Source: Lachnospiraceae bacterium (GTDB lineage: Bacteria > Bacillota > Clostridia > Lachnospirales > Lachnospiraceae). Taken from it: a stretch of 64,000 nt of DNA. Made by a program: the position numbers and the translations under genes. Within the stretch, counting starts at the first letter, position 1; each line of letters begins with the position of its first letter. The notes below the pieces were generated by a model. The model was not told the DNA's origin. It searched no databases and worked only from the letters and a program-made list of their open reading frames with translations. Shown here piece by piece: positions 8,985-17,237 of this stretch. Location: the NCBI GenBank assembly GCA_910575555.1, contig CAJTFX010000022.1:1-64000 (forward strand). The letters are read 5' to 3'.

Positions 8985-9186
8985 TTATGTGAAAGAATTA
9001 AGAGAAGAATCCGTAGAAGCATTGCAGGAGAGGTTAGTGGCTGCAAAGAAAGAACTTTTTAATTTAAGATTCCAGAATGCGACCAACCAGTTGGAGAATA
9101 CCGGAAGAATCAAAGAGGTTCGCAAGAATATTGCCAGAATTCAGACGATTATCACTGAAAAGGCACGGGAGACATTGAACGCTTAG
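8971..9186 (+). CDS. rpmC: 50S ribosomal protein L29
   Basis: L29 lies near the tunnel exit beside L23. The 71-residue product is two helices with the signature [20 protein letters not shown] and LKELFNL-type core (KKELFNLRF). I chose ATG 8971, preceded by GGCGGTG, over the in-frame GTG at 8962, because that GTG is itself part of the likely ribosome binding site. The gene begins inside rplP, so translation is coupled. Confidence 0.93.
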   Translation: MKSSNYVKELREESVEALQERLVAAKKELFNLRFQNATNQLENTGRIKEVRKNIARIQTIITEKARETLNA

Positions 9187-9202
9187 TGAAAGGAGCAGAA
9201 TC

Positions 9203-9460
9203 GTGGAAGAAAGAAATCTTAGAAAAACACGTACCGGTGTTGTTGTAAGCGACAAGATGAACAAGACGATTGTTGTTGCAGTGCGGGACAATGTAAGACA
9301 TCCCCTTTACAACAAGATCGTAAAAAGAACTTATAAATTGAAAGCTCATGACGAAAACAATGAATGCAAAATTGGAGATACAGTCAAAGTAATGGAAACA
9401 AGACCTTTATCCAAGGATAAGAGATGGAGACTTGTGGAAATCATTGAGAGAGCGAAATAA
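9203..9460 (+). CDS. rpsQ: 30S ribosomal protein S17
   Basis: S17 is an early-binding 16S rRNA protein with an OB fold. The 85-residue product shows [17 protein letters not shown], the [19 protein letters not shown] loop and [11 protein letters not shown]. It uses a GTG start behind GAAAGGAGCAG; no ATG at the right place exists. Order and spacing are normal. Confidence 0.96.
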   Translation: MEERNLRKTRTGVVVSDKMNKTIVVAVRDNVRHPLYNKIVKRTYKLKAHDENNECKIGDTVKVMETRPLSKDKRWRLVEIIERAK

Positions 9461-9474
9461 AGGAGGCTACCGGC

Positions 9475-9843
9475 ATGATTCAACAGGAAAGCAGACTGAA
9501 AGTAGCCGATAATACAGGAGCAAAAGAATTACTCTGCATCCGTGTTATGGGCGGTTCGACAAGAAGATATGCGAATATTGGAGATATCATCACTGCTACG
9601 GTTAAAGATGCAACACCAGGTGGTGTTGTTAAGAAAGGCGATGTAGTAAAAGCTGTAGTGGTTCGTACGAAAAAAGGCGCCCGTCGGAAAGACGGTTCTT
9701 ATATTAAATTTGATGAGAATGCGGCTGTCATCATCAAAGATGACAAAACCCCGAGAGGAACCCGTATCTTTGGGCCGGTTGCAAGAGAGCTTCGTGAGAA
9801 GCAGTTTATGAAAATTGTTTCCCTGGCTCCGGAAGTATTATAG
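9475..9843 (+). CDS. rplN: 50S ribosomal protein L14
   Basis: L14 lies at the subunit interface and is the contact for ribosome silencing factor RsfS. The 122-residue product begins [19 protein letters not shown] and carries the [14 protein letters not shown] segment and the [15 protein letters not shown] block. This is exactly the usual bacterial length. AAGGAGG precedes ATG. This is the first gene of what would be the spc operon, but no separate promoter is evident. Confidence 0.97.
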   Translation: MIQQESRLKVADNTGAKELLCIRVMGGSTRRYANIGDIITATVKDATPGGVVKKGDVVKAVVVRTKKGARRKDGSYIKFDENAAVIIKDDKTPRGTRIFGPVARELREKQFMKIVSLAPEVL

Positions 9844-9856
9844 GAGGTGCAAAGAG

Positions 9857-10168
9857 ATGGCAATGATGAAAATTAAAAAAGGCGATTTAGTGAAAGTAAT
9901 CGCCGGTAAAGATAAAGACAAAGAAGGCAAAGTCCTTTCTGTCAATAAGAAAAACCATACCGTACTGGTAGAGGGCATCAATATGGCAACCAAGCATACC
10001 AAACCCAGCATGGCAAATCAGCAGGGCGGCATTGTGCATCAGGAAGCCCCTCTTGATATTTCCAATGTGATGTATCTGCACAAAGGAAAGGCTACCCGCA
10101 TCGGTTTCAAAATGGACGGAGATAAAAAAGTACGTTTTGCCAAATCTACAGGCGAAGTTATTGATTAA
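9857..10168 (+). CDS. rplX: 50S ribosomal protein L24
   Basis: L24 nucleates large-subunit assembly. The 103-residue product has the KOW motif near the N-terminus ([20 protein letters not shown]) and the usual [14 protein letters not shown] segment. ATG 9857 follows AGGAGGTGCAAAGAG at good spacing; the open frame continues upstream into rplN but this is not used. Length fits the family. Confidence 0.96.
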   Translation: MAMMKIKKGDLVKVIAGKDKDKEGKVLSVNKKNHTVLVEGINMATKHTKPSMANQQGGIVHQEAPLDISNVMYLHKGKATRIGFKMDGDKKVRFAKSTGEVID

Positions 10169-10191
10169 TTCAGGAGAGGAGGTCCATTCAG

Positions 10192-10737
10192 TTGAGTAGT
10201 AGATTAAAAGAAATTTATCAGAACGAGATCGTAGACGCTCTGATGAAAAAATTCGAATATAAAAATGTGATGCAAGTACCGAAGATTGAAAAAGTAGTCA
10301 TCAACATGGGTGTCGGCGAAGCGAAAGAAAACGCGAAACTTCTTGACGCTGCCGTGAGCGATCTGGAAACCATTACCGGCCAGAAAGCAGTGATTACAAA
10401 AGCCAAAAAATCTGTGGCAAACTTCAAAATCAGAGAAGGAATGGCCATTGGGTGTAAAGTGACCTTGAGAGGCGATAAGATGTATGAGTTTGTTGATCGC
10501 TTAATCAATCTGGCTCTGCCCCGTGTACGTGACTTCAGAGGGGTAAATCCCAACGCATTTGACGGAAGAGGAAATTATGCCCTTGGTATCAAAGAGCAGC
10601 TGATTTTCCCGGAAATCGAGTATGATAAAATCGACAAAATCCGCGGTATGGATGTTATTTTCGTAACTACAGCAAAAACAGACGAAGAAGGCCGTGAATT
10701 GTTGGCACAGTTCAATATGCCATTTGCAAAACAGTAA
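10192..10737 (+). CDS. rplE: 50S ribosomal protein L5
   Basis: L5 binds 5S rRNA and contacts P-site tRNA. The 181-residue product contains [20 protein letters not shown], the [18 protein letters not shown] loop and the [18 protein letters not shown] block. It uses TTG as start codon (10192) behind GAGAGGAGG; the first residues [12 protein letters not shown] match the family N-terminus, so the rare start looks genuine. A TTG start usually lowers initiation and could tune L5 level. Confidence 0.95.
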   Translation: MSSRLKEIYQNEIVDALMKKFEYKNVMQVPKIEKVVINMGVGEAKENAKLLDAAVSDLETITGQKAVITKAKKSVANFKIREGMAIGCKVTLRGDKMYEFVDRLINLALPRVRDFRGVNPNAFDGRGNYALGIKEQLIFPEIEYDKIDKIRGMDVIFVTTAKTDEEGRELLAQFNMPFAKQ

Positions 10738-10750
10738 GGAGGGAATTTCA

Positions 10751-10936
10751 ATGGCAAAAACAGCAATGAAAATCAAACAGCAGCGCAAACAGAAATTCTC
10801 TACCAGAGAATACAGCCGTTGCAGAATTTGCGGACGTCCGCATGCATATTTGAGAAAATACGGAATCTGCAGAATCTGCTTCCGTGAATTAGCTTATAAA
10901 GGACAGATTCCAGGTGTTAAAAAGGCGTCTTGGTAG
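10751..10936 (+). CDS. rpsN: 30S ribosomal protein S14, zinc-binding (type Z)
   Basis: The 61-residue product is the short, zinc-binding S14. Two CxxC pairs ([20 protein letters not shown]) provide the ligands. It helps form the small-subunit head. ATG 10751 follows AAGGAGGGAATTTCA. The four-cysteine form needs zinc; many Firmicutes carry a second zinc-free paralogue elsewhere, not present in this window. Confidence 0.97.
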   Translation: MAKTAMKIKQQRKQKFSTREYSRCRICGRPHAYLRKYGICRICFRELAYKGQIPGVKKASW

Positions 10937-10960
10937 GCCGGTAAAGGAGGAAAATATATC

Positions 10961-11362
10961 ATGACAATGAGTGATCCAATCGCAGATATGCTTACAAGAA
11001 TCCGTAATGCAAATACTGCTAAACATGATACAGTTGATGTTCCATCTTCCAAAATGAAGATTGCAATTGCCAATATTCTTGTAGATGAAGGATATATTGC
11101 AAAATATGACATTGTAGAAGATGGCAGCTTTAACACAATTCGCATTACCTTAAAATACGGTAGTGACAAAAATGAAAAGATTATCACAGGACTTAAGAGA
11201 ATTTCCAAACCGGGACTTCGGGTATATGCCGGCAAAAATGAAATTCCAAAGGTTCTCGGCGGACTTGGAATTGCAATTCTTTCCACCAATCAGGGTGTTG
11301 TAACTGATAAAGAAGCAAGAAGATTAGCAGTAGGCGGAGAAGTATTAGCTTACGTATGGTAA
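10961..11362 (+). CDS. rpsH: 30S ribosomal protein S8
   Basis: S8 binds the central domain of 16S rRNA and, in enterobacteria, represses the spc operon. The 133-residue product has [18 protein letters not shown] at the start, the [10 protein letters not shown] middle and the C-terminal [21 protein letters not shown] block. AAAGGAGGAAAA precedes ATG. No S8-type mRNA site was sought systematically. Confidence 0.97.
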   Translation: MTMSDPIADMLTRIRNANTAKHDTVDVPSSKMKIAIANILVDEGYIAKYDIVEDGSFNTIRITLKYGSDKNEKIITGLKRISKPGLRVYAGKNEIPKVLGGLGIAILSTNQGVVTDKEARRLAVGGEVLAYVW

Positions 11363-11374
11363 GGAGGTACGGGC

Positions 11375-11914
11375 ATGTCACGTATAGGAAGAATGCCAAT
11401 CGCAATACCTGCAGACGTAACGGTAGATATTGCAGAAAATAATCATGTGACTGTGAAAGGTCCGAAGGGGACTTTAGAGAGAACCCTTCCAACAGAAATG
11501 GAAATCAAATTAGAAGGTTCTGAGGTAACTGTAACAAGACCCAACGATTTAAAGAGAATGAAATCACTGCACGGTCTGACCAGAACCCTGATTAACAATA
11601 TGGTAGTTGGCGTAACCCAGGGTTACACCAAAGAACTGGAAGTAAACGGTGTTGGTTACAGGGCATCCAAATCCGGAAAAGACTTAACCCTGAATTTGGG
11701 ATATTCCCATCCGGTGATTATGACAGATCCGGAAGGAATTGAGTCTAAAGTAGAAGGAAACAAAATTACCGTTTCCGGTATTGATAAAGAAAAAGTCGGC
11801 CAGTACGCAGCAGAAATCAGAGATAAGAGAAGACCTGAACCGTATAAGGGCAAGGGTATCAAATATGCTGATGAAGTGATCAGGCGTAAAGTTGGTAAGA
11901 CTGGTAAAAAATAA
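11375..11914 (+). CDS. rplF: 50S ribosomal protein L6
   Basis: L6 lies near the factor-binding site of the large subunit. The 179-residue product comprises two similar folds, with [12 protein letters not shown] at the start, [19 protein letters not shown] in the first half and the C-terminal [16 protein letters not shown] motif. The length is exactly typical. GGAGG precedes ATG. Confidence 0.97.
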   Translation: MSRIGRMPIAIPADVTVDIAENNHVTVKGPKGTLERTLPTEMEIKLEGSEVTVTRPNDLKRMKSLHGLTRTLINNMVVGVTQGYTKELEVNGVGYRASKSGKDLTLNLGYSHPVIMTDPEGIESKVEGNKITVSGIDKEKVGQYAAEIRDKRRPEPYKGKGIKYADEVIRRKVGKTGKK

Positions 11915-11933
11915 TTAAAGGAGGAACACAAAA

Positions 11934-12302
11934 ATGGTTAATAAGAAATCAAGAGCTGAAGTCCGGATGAAAAAGCACAGAAGAATCCGCAATCGTTTCT
12001 CCGGTACCGCTGAAAGACCGCGTTTGGCAGTGTTTAGAAGCAATAACCATATGTATGCGCAGATCATTGACGATGTTGCACAGCATACACTTGTTTCCGC
12101 GTCTACACTTCAGAAGGATGTAAAGGCTGAACTGGAGAAAACCAATAACGTAGAAGCGGCAGCGCATCTTGGAACAATTATCGCAAAAAGAGCGTTGGAT
12201 AAAGGCATTACTACAGTTGTCTTCGACAGAGGCGGATATATCTATCAGGGTAAAGTCAAGGCTTTAGCCGATGCTGCAAGAGAAGCCGGGTTAAACTTTT
12301 AA
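11934..12302 (+). CDS. rplR: 50S ribosomal protein L18
   Basis: L18 binds 5S rRNA together with L5. The 122-residue product has the basic N-terminus ([20 protein letters not shown]), [17 protein letters not shown] and the C-terminal [20 protein letters not shown] block. AAAGGAGGAAC precedes ATG. Family length and order are normal. Confidence 0.97.
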   Translation: MVNKKSRAEVRMKKHRRIRNRFSGTAERPRLAVFRSNNHMYAQIIDDVAQHTLVSASTLQKDVKAELEKTNNVEAAAHLGTIIAKRALDKGITTVVFDRGGYIYQGKVKALADAAREAGLNF

Positions 12303-12319
12303 TAGGAGGAGACAAACAC

Positions 12320-12829
12320 ATGAAACGTACAATCATTGATGCTAGTCAATTGGAATTAACAGAAAAAGTGGTATCAATTAAACGTGTAACGAAAGTTGTA
12401 AAAGGCGGACGTAACATGCGTTTTACAGCTTTGGTTGTTGTTGGTGACAGCAATGGTCATGTAGGTGCAGGTTTAGGGAAAGCAACTGAAATTCCTGAAG
12501 CAATCCGCAAAGGAAAAGAAGACGCAATCAAGAAACTGATTTCTGTAAAATTAGATGATAACAGCAGTATTACACATGACATTACCGGCAAACACACCGG
12601 CGCGTCTGTATTGCTGAAAAGAGCTCCGGAAGGTACTGGCGTAATTGCCGGCGGTCCTGCGCGTAGCGTATGTGAACTTGCAGGCATTAAGAATATCCGT
12701 ACAAAGTCTCTGGGCTCCAATAACAAGCAGAATGTAGTGCTTGCTACAATCAATGCTTTAAGTCAGTTGAAATCTCCGGAAGAGGTAGCAAAACTCCGCG
12801 GTAAATCTGTAGAAGAGATACTCGGTTAA
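12320..12829 (+). CDS. rpsE: 30S ribosomal protein S5
   Basis: S5 acts in decoding accuracy and mRNA helicase activity at the entry pore. The 169-residue product has the double-stranded RNA-binding type domain ([20 protein letters not shown]) with the [12 protein letters not shown] loop and the C-terminal [16 protein letters not shown] block. AATAGGAGG precedes ATG. The loop residues associated with spectinomycin binding look ordinary. Confidence 0.97.
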   Translation: MKRTIIDASQLELTEKVVSIKRVTKVVKGGRNMRFTALVVVGDSNGHVGAGLGKATEIPEAIRKGKEDAIKKLISVKLDDNSSITHDITGKHTGASVLLKRAPEGTGVIAGGPARSVCELAGIKNIRTKSLGSNNKQNVVLATINALSQLKSPEEVAKLRGKSVEEILG

Positions 12830-12843
12830 GGAGGACATGGAAA

Positions 12844-13026
12844 ATGGCAGAGAAATTAAAAATTACACTTGTAAAATCTACAATCGGCGCTGTGCCAAAG
12901 AACCGCAAAACCGTAGAAGCATTAGGTTTGAGGAAAATCAACCATTCGGTGGAAATGCCGGATAACGCAGCAGTCAGAGGTATGGTCAGGCAGGTCAGAC
13001 ATTTAGTGAAAGTAGAAGAAATCTAA
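12844..13026 (+). CDS. rpmD: 50S ribosomal protein L30
   Basis: L30 is a small ferredoxin-like-fold protein of the large subunit. The 60-residue product has [20 protein letters not shown] and the [14 protein letters not shown] segment. AAGGAGGACATGGAAA precedes ATG; another ATG in that leader is out of frame. Length is normal. Confidence 0.96.
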   Translation: MAEKLKITLVKSTIGAVPKNRKTVEALGLRKINHSVEMPDNAAVRGMVRQVRHLVKVEEI

Positions 13027-13048
13027 GAAAACGTAAGGAGGTGTCAAA

Positions 13049-13489
13049 ATGGACTTATCAAATTTAAAACCGGCAGTGGGCTCTAAGCACAGCAATAATT
13101 TCAGAAGAGGCCGTGGACATGGTTCCGGAAATGGTAAGACAGCAGGTAAGGGACATAAAGGTCAGAAAGCACGTTCCGGCGCACCGAGACCTGGGTTCGA
13201 GGGCGGCCAGATGCCATTATACAGACGAATTCCAAAGCGTGGATTTACCAACAGGAATTCTAAGGACATTGTAGCAGTCAATGTTCATGTATTGGATGTA
13301 TTTGATAATGATGCAGTTGTAACGGTAGAGACTTTAATGGAGCGGGGAATCATCAAAAATCCAAGAGATGGCGTTAAGATTCTCGGAGATGGTGAGCTTA
13401 CCAAGAAACTTACCGTACAGGTAAATGCCTTCAGTGCAGGTGCAAAAGAAAAGATTGAGGCTCTTGGTGGAAAAGCAGAGGTGATCTAA
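13049..13489 (+). CDS. rplO: 50S ribosomal protein L15
   Basis: L15 is a late-assembly protein that threads through the large subunit. The 146-residue product has the glycine/basic N-terminal tail ([20 protein letters not shown]), the [19 protein letters not shown] block and a C-terminal globular part. AAGGAGGTG precedes ATG. Its stop codon overlaps the secY start by one base. Confidence 0.97.
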   Translation: MDLSNLKPAVGSKHSNNFRRGRGHGSGNGKTAGKGHKGQKARSGAPRPGFEGGQMPLYRRIPKRGFTNRNSKDIVAVNVHVLDVFDNDAVVTVETLMERGIIKNPRDGVKILGDGELTKKLTVQVNAFSAGAKEKIEALGGKAEVI

Positions 13490-14811
13490 TGCTGGAGACA
13501 CTCCGTAATGCATTTAAAATTAAAGATATCAGGAACCGTATTTTTTATACGTTAGTAATGATGGTTGTCATCAGGTTGGGCTCACAGCTGCCTCTGCCTG
13601 GTGTCAATGCCGAAGTGATTGCAAACTGGTTTGCTTCAAACCAGGGCGCAGATTCACTGAATTTCTTTAATGCCATCACAGGCGGTTCTTTTGAACAGAT
13701 GTCAGTGTTCGCGCTGAACATTACGCCCTACATCACATCCTCCATTATTATGCAGCTTCTTACCATTGCGATCCCTAAGCTGGAAGAAATGCAGAAGGAT
13801 GGAGAGGACGGAAGAAAGAAGATCGCAGAGATTACCCGTTATGTGACAGTTGCATTGGCGCTGATTCAGTCCATTGCCATGGCAATTGGATTCGGCCGGG
13901 GCGGATATCTGGACAAATTCGACGCGCCGCATGTAATTATGATGGTAACCGGATTGACGGCAGGCTCCGCAGTGCTGATGTGGATTGGTGAAAGAATCAC
14001 AGAATATGGTGTGGGAAATGGTATCTCGATTGTATTGGTAATTAACATTATTTCCCGTATACCGGAAGATTTGATGACCCTTTACACCCAGTTTATTGCA
14101 AATGCGCCCAATGTGGGAAATGCAATCATTGCGGCTGCAGTTATTATTGCAGTAATTCTGATAACGGTTGTTTTCGTTATCATCCTTCAGGATGGACAGC
14201 GCAGAATTCCGGTACAGTACAGCAAGAAAATTCAGGGGCGCAAACAGGTAGGCGGTCAGTCTACGCATATTCCTCTGAAGGTAAATACAGCCGGCGTTAT
14301 TCCTATTATCTTTGCCCAGTCCATTATGCAGTTTCCGGTTGTGATTGCAACCATTATGGGAAAAGGCAACGGAACCGGAATCGGAAGCAAGATTCTGCAT
14401 GGATTGTCTCAGTCTTACTGGTGTGATCCGGAGCAGCCCATTTACAGTATCGGTTTGCTGGTATATATCGTACTGGTAATTGCTTTCGCCTATTTCTATA
14501 CATCCATTACCTTCAACCCGTTGGAGGTTGCCAACAATATGAAACGGCAGGGCGGATTTATTCCGGGAATCAGACCGGGAAAACCAACCAGTGATTATTT
14601 GACAAAGATCTTGAACTATATCGTATTTATCGGAGCGGTAGGGCTTATGATTGTAGCTGTAATTCCAATTTTCTTTAACGGAGTATTCAGCGCAAATGTG
14701 TCCTTCGGCGGAACATCTATCATCATTATTGTAGGTGTCGTCATTGAAACTCTGAAGCAGATTGAATCCCAGATGCTGGTACGTTATTATAAAGGATTTT
14801 TAAATGACTAA
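13489..14811 (+). CDS. secY: Protein translocase channel subunit SecY
   Basis: SecY forms the protein-conducting channel of the cytoplasmic membrane with SecE and SecG. The 440-residue product has about ten hydrophobic segments, the plug/TM2 region with GGSFEQMSVFALNITPYITS, the cytosolic loop RRIPVQYSKKIQGRKQVGG that contacts SecA and the ribosome, and the NPLEVANNMKRQGGFIPGIR loop. The one-base overlap with rplO couples translation. It would export the surface proteins encoded in the island at 17-28 kb. Confidence 0.97.
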   Translation: MLETLRNAFKIKDIRNRIFYTLVMMVVIRLGSQLPLPGVNAEVIANWFASNQGADSLNFFNAITGGSFEQMSVFALNITPYITSSIIMQLLTIAIPKLEEMQKDGEDGRKKIAEITRYVTVALALIQSIAMAIGFGRGGYLDKFDAPHVIMMVTGLTAGSAVLMWIGERITEYGVGNGISIVLVINIISRIPEDLMTLYTQFIANAPNVGNAIIAAAVIIAVILITVVFVIILQDGQRRIPVQYSKKIQGRKQVGGQSTHIPLKVNTAGVIPIIFAQSIMQFPVVIATIMGKGNGTGIGSKILHGLSQSYWCDPEQPIYSIGLLVYIVLVIAFAYFYTSITFNPLEVANNMKRQGGFIPGIRPGKPTSDYLTKILNYIVFIGAVGLMIVAVIPIFFNGVFSANVSFGGTSIIIIVGVVIETLKQIESQMLVRYYKGFLND

Positions 14812-14828
14812 GTAAAAAAACGCTGTAA

Positions 14829-14890
14829 AGCCTGCTTGCAGGCTGCATGGCGGTTATGCAGAAATTAGGAGATGCCGCATGGCATCTCCT
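14829..14890 (+). other. Two perfect hairpins in the secY-adk spacer
   Basis: AGCCTGC/GCAGGCT (14829-14835 with 14838-14844) and AGGAGATGCC/GGCATCTCCT (14867-14876 with 14881-14890) are perfect stems. Neither is followed by a T-run, so they are unlikely to be full terminators. They may set differential mRNA stability between secY and adk. Confidence 0.5.
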
Positions 14891-14972
14891 ATGGTGTATT
14901 TGCTTTGGAGAGAGGAATTGTAAGAATCTTCGGACAGCATTTATAACAGCATGAAAATAAGGAGGAGCAAGT

Positions 14973-15617
14973 ATGAAAATTATTATGTTAGGCGCACCGG
15001 GAGCAGGAAAAGGTACACAGGCAAAACAGATTGCGGATAAATATTCCATTCCGCATATTTCTACCGGAGATATTTTTCGGGCAAACTTAAAAGCAGGCAC
15101 AGAACTGGGCAAGAAAGCCAAAGAATATATGGATCAGGGGCTTTTGGTGCCGGATGAACTGACCTGTGATTTGGTTATGGACCGTATCGGACAGGATGAC
15201 TGCAAAAACGGATTTGTACTGGATGGATTTCCAAGAACAATTCCCCAGGCAGAAGCCTTGGATCAGGCCCTTGCAAAAATCAGCCAGAGCATGGATTATG
15301 CCATTGATGTGGATGTTCCGGATGAGAATATCGTTAACAGAATGTCTGGCAGACGGGCATGTTTAAACTGCGGCGCAACTTACCATATTGTTTCGATTCC
15401 CACCAAAGTGGAAGGCGTATGCGACCGCTGCGGCAGCCAGGTAGTGCTGAGAGATGACGATCAGCCGGAAACCGTAAAGAAACGTCTGGATGTTTATCAT
15501 GAGCAGACCCAGCCCTTGATTGACTATTATAAAAAACAGAATATATTAAAAACTGTAGACGGGACTCAGCCAATGGAAAAAGTATTTGACGCCATTGTGG
15601 AAATTTTAGGAGCGTAG
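14973..15617 (+). CDS. adk: Adenylate kinase, zinc-containing long form
   Basis: Adk interconverts ATP + AMP and 2 ADP. The 214-residue product begins with the P-loop [19 protein letters not shown], followed by the AMP site ([11 protein letters not shown]) and [15 protein letters not shown]. The LID domain carries two CxxC pairs (CLNCG and CDRCG), which bind structural zinc in Gram-positive enzymes. GGAGGAGCAAGT precedes ATG. It keeps its usual place between secY and map. Confidence 0.97.
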   Translation: MKIIMLGAPGAGKGTQAKQIADKYSIPHISTGDIFRANLKAGTELGKKAKEYMDQGLLVPDELTCDLVMDRIGQDDCKNGFVLDGFPRTIPQAEALDQALAKISQSMDYAIDVDVPDENIVNRMSGRRACLNCGATYHIVSIPTKVEGVCDRCGSQVVLRDDDQPETVKKRLDVYHEQTQPLIDYYKKQNILKTVDGTQPMEKVFDAIVEILGA

Positions 15618-15620
15618 AAA

Positions 15621-16391
15621 ATGTCAGTATCAATTAAATCTGCCAGAGAAATCGAATTAATGCGGGCAGCAGGAAAAATTCTGGAGAAAGTTCATGAAAA
15701 TCTGGAAAAGGAACTGAAACCCGGAATGTCCACGTTGGATATTGACCGTCTGGGAGAAGAAATTATCAAAAGTTATGGGTGCATCCCTTCCTTTAAAAAT
15801 TATAACGGATATCCGGCTTCCGTATGTGTTTCAGTCAATGATGAGGTGGTGCACGGCATTCCCACCAAAAAGCGTCTGATTCAGGAAGGAGACATTGTAA
15901 GCCTGGATATCGGCGTTATTTATAAGGGATACCATTCGGATGCAGCAAGAACCCATGGAATCGGAGAGATTTCCCAGGAGGCCGCATTGTTGATAGAAAG
16001 AACCAGGCAGAGTTTTTTTGAAGGCATTAAATATGCGAAAGAAGGAAATCATCTACATCAGATTTCAAATGCAATTGCCGCTTATGCAGAGAGTTTCGGA
16101 TACGGCGTCGTGCGGGATTTGGTTGGGCACGGAGTTGGAAGCAATCTGCATGAAGATCCGCAGATACCGAATTTCACTCAGAAGAGCAGAGGAATCCGGC
16201 TGAAGGCAGGCATGACATTGGCAATAGAACCTATGATTAATGCAGGGCGTTACGATGTAGTGTGGGAGGAGGATAACTGGACTGTGGTGACCCAGGACGG
16301 CTCCTTATCCGCTCATTACGAAAATACGATTTTGGTGACATCCGGGGAACCGGAAATTTTAACCCTTTCCGCTGAAAGCAGCTTCCGGTAA
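15621..16391 (+). CDS. map: Methionine aminopeptidase, type I
   Basis: This enzyme removes the initiator methionine. The 256-residue product is the compact type Ia form. The metal-binding residues are visible in order: Asp in SLDIGVIYKGYHSDAART (two Asp), His in GHGVGSNLHEDP, Glu in LAIEPMINAG and Glu in YENTILV. It lies three bases downstream of the adk stop codon, with AGGAGCG as ribosome binding site inside adk. Confidence 0.96.
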   Translation: MSVSIKSAREIELMRAAGKILEKVHENLEKELKPGMSTLDIDRLGEEIIKSYGCIPSFKNYNGYPASVCVSVNDEVVHGIPTKKRLIQEGDIVSLDIGVIYKGYHSDAARTHGIGEISQEAALLIERTRQSFFEGIKYAKEGNHLHQISNAIAAYAESFGYGVVRDLVGHGVGSNLHEDPQIPNFTQKSRGIRLKAGMTLAIEPMINAGRYDVVWEEDNWTVVTQDGSLSAHYENTILVTSGEPEILTLSAESSFR

Positions 16392-16451
16392 TCAGAGAAA
16401 GCAGGAAACAGGCATCAAAACGGAAACAGGCAGAATGAAGGAAACAGTCAT

Positions 16452-16727
16452 ATGGAGATAAAATTAGCAATTTCCAGATCGGGCCATGACAAAGACAGTA
16501 TTTATGTAATTGTAAAAGAAGAAGCCAATATGGTTTATCTGGCGGATGGAAATTTAAAGCCATTGGAAAAGCCAAAAAAAAAGAACAGAAAACATATTCA
16601 GATAATAAAAAAGCTTCCGAAAGAAATTACAGAAGTCTTTACGCAGGAGAATTTTCGGAATGAAGAAATCAAACGGGCCGTTAAGCTTTATCAGAAAAGT
16701 ATTAGGGATGCCCGGCAGCTATCATAA
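16452..16727 (+). CDS. KOW-domain RNA-binding protein (L14e/L27e-like)
   Basis: The 91-residue protein matches the small KOW-like proteins that Firmicutes commonly encode between map and infA. Residues 1-40 give a short SH3-like barrel (AISRSGHDKDSIYVIVKEE ... YLADGNLKPLEKPKKKNRKH), and the C-terminal half is basic and helical. Its function is unknown; the fold and location suggest ribosome or RNA binding. AAGGAAACAGTCAT precedes ATG. The product name rests on position and fold resemblance rather than on a catalytic motif. Confidence 0.8.
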   Translation: MEIKLAISRSGHDKDSIYVIVKEEANMVYLADGNLKPLEKPKKKNRKHIQIIKKLPKEITEVFTQENFRNEEIKRAVKLYQKSIRDARQLS

Positions 16728-16742
16728 TCAGGAGGAAACAAG

Positions 16743-16961
16743 ATGTCAAAAGCAGACGTAATCGAAGTAGAAGGAAAAGTGGTTGAAAAATTACCAAACG
16801 CCATGTTCCAGGTGGAATTGGAAAACGGCCACCAGATTCTGGCACATATCAGCGGCAAGCTGAGGATGAATTTCATCCGTATTCTGCCGGGAGATAAAGT
16901 GACAGTTGAGATGTCTCCGTATGATTTAACCAAAGGAAGAATCATCTGGAGAGATAAATAA
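16743..16961 (+). CDS. infA: Translation initiation factor IF-1
   Basis: IF-1 binds the 30S A site during initiation. The 72-residue product is a single OB fold with the standard sequence blocks [40 protein letters not shown] and [30 protein letters not shown] precedes ATG. In most Firmicutes rpmJ follows within a few dozen bases; here two large palindromes and an 11.4-kb block of surface genes come first. Confidence 0.97.
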   Translation: MSKADVIEVEGKVVEKLPNAMFQVELENGHQILAHISGKLRMNFIRILPGDKVTVEMSPYDLTKGRIIWRDK

Positions 16962-16988
16962 ACGATTGCGAATAAAATAGAATTGGAA

Positions 16989-17085
16989 AAGGGACTGTCG
17001 GGAGACGAAAATTTTTCACAATATATCGTATGATTTCTTTGAAGCGATATAATATTGTGCAAATTTTACATTCCGGCAGTCCCTT
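16989..17085. repeat. Long imperfect palindrome 1 after infA (terminator or MITE)
   Basis: Outer arms AAGGGACTGTCGG (16989-17001) and CCGGCAGTCCCTT (17073-17085) pair with one G-U wobble. Inner AT-rich arms at 17008-17028 and 17045-17067 pair with small bulges (CACAATAT / ATATTGTG core). The whole 97-bp element folds into one long hairpin. It could be a strong two-way terminator that ends the spc transcript, or a miniature inverted-repeat element. Confidence 0.65.
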
Positions 17086-17096
17086 GTTCTGTTAAA

Positions 17097-17179
17097 ATAT
17101 TACGCCGGCAGTTAAATATCGCAGCAGATGGAGGTTTGGGCAAGTAAAATACTGTGATATTTAACCGCCGGCGTAATAT
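17097..17179. repeat. Long palindrome 2 after infA
   Basis: Arms at 17097-17124 and 17152-17179 are complementary at 26 of 28 positions (one A-C mismatch and one G-U wobble), around a 27-bp loop. The arms start ATATTACGCCGGC and end GCCGGCGTAATAT. It lies 11 bp beyond palindrome 1 and just before the 3' end of the leftward deacetylase gene, so it could terminate transcripts arriving from both sides. Confidence 0.68.
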
Positions 17180-17237
17180 AATCCATATTGCAGGCTATGC
17201 CGCTGCCAGCAGCAAAGATTCAGCGCTAGAAGATTTT

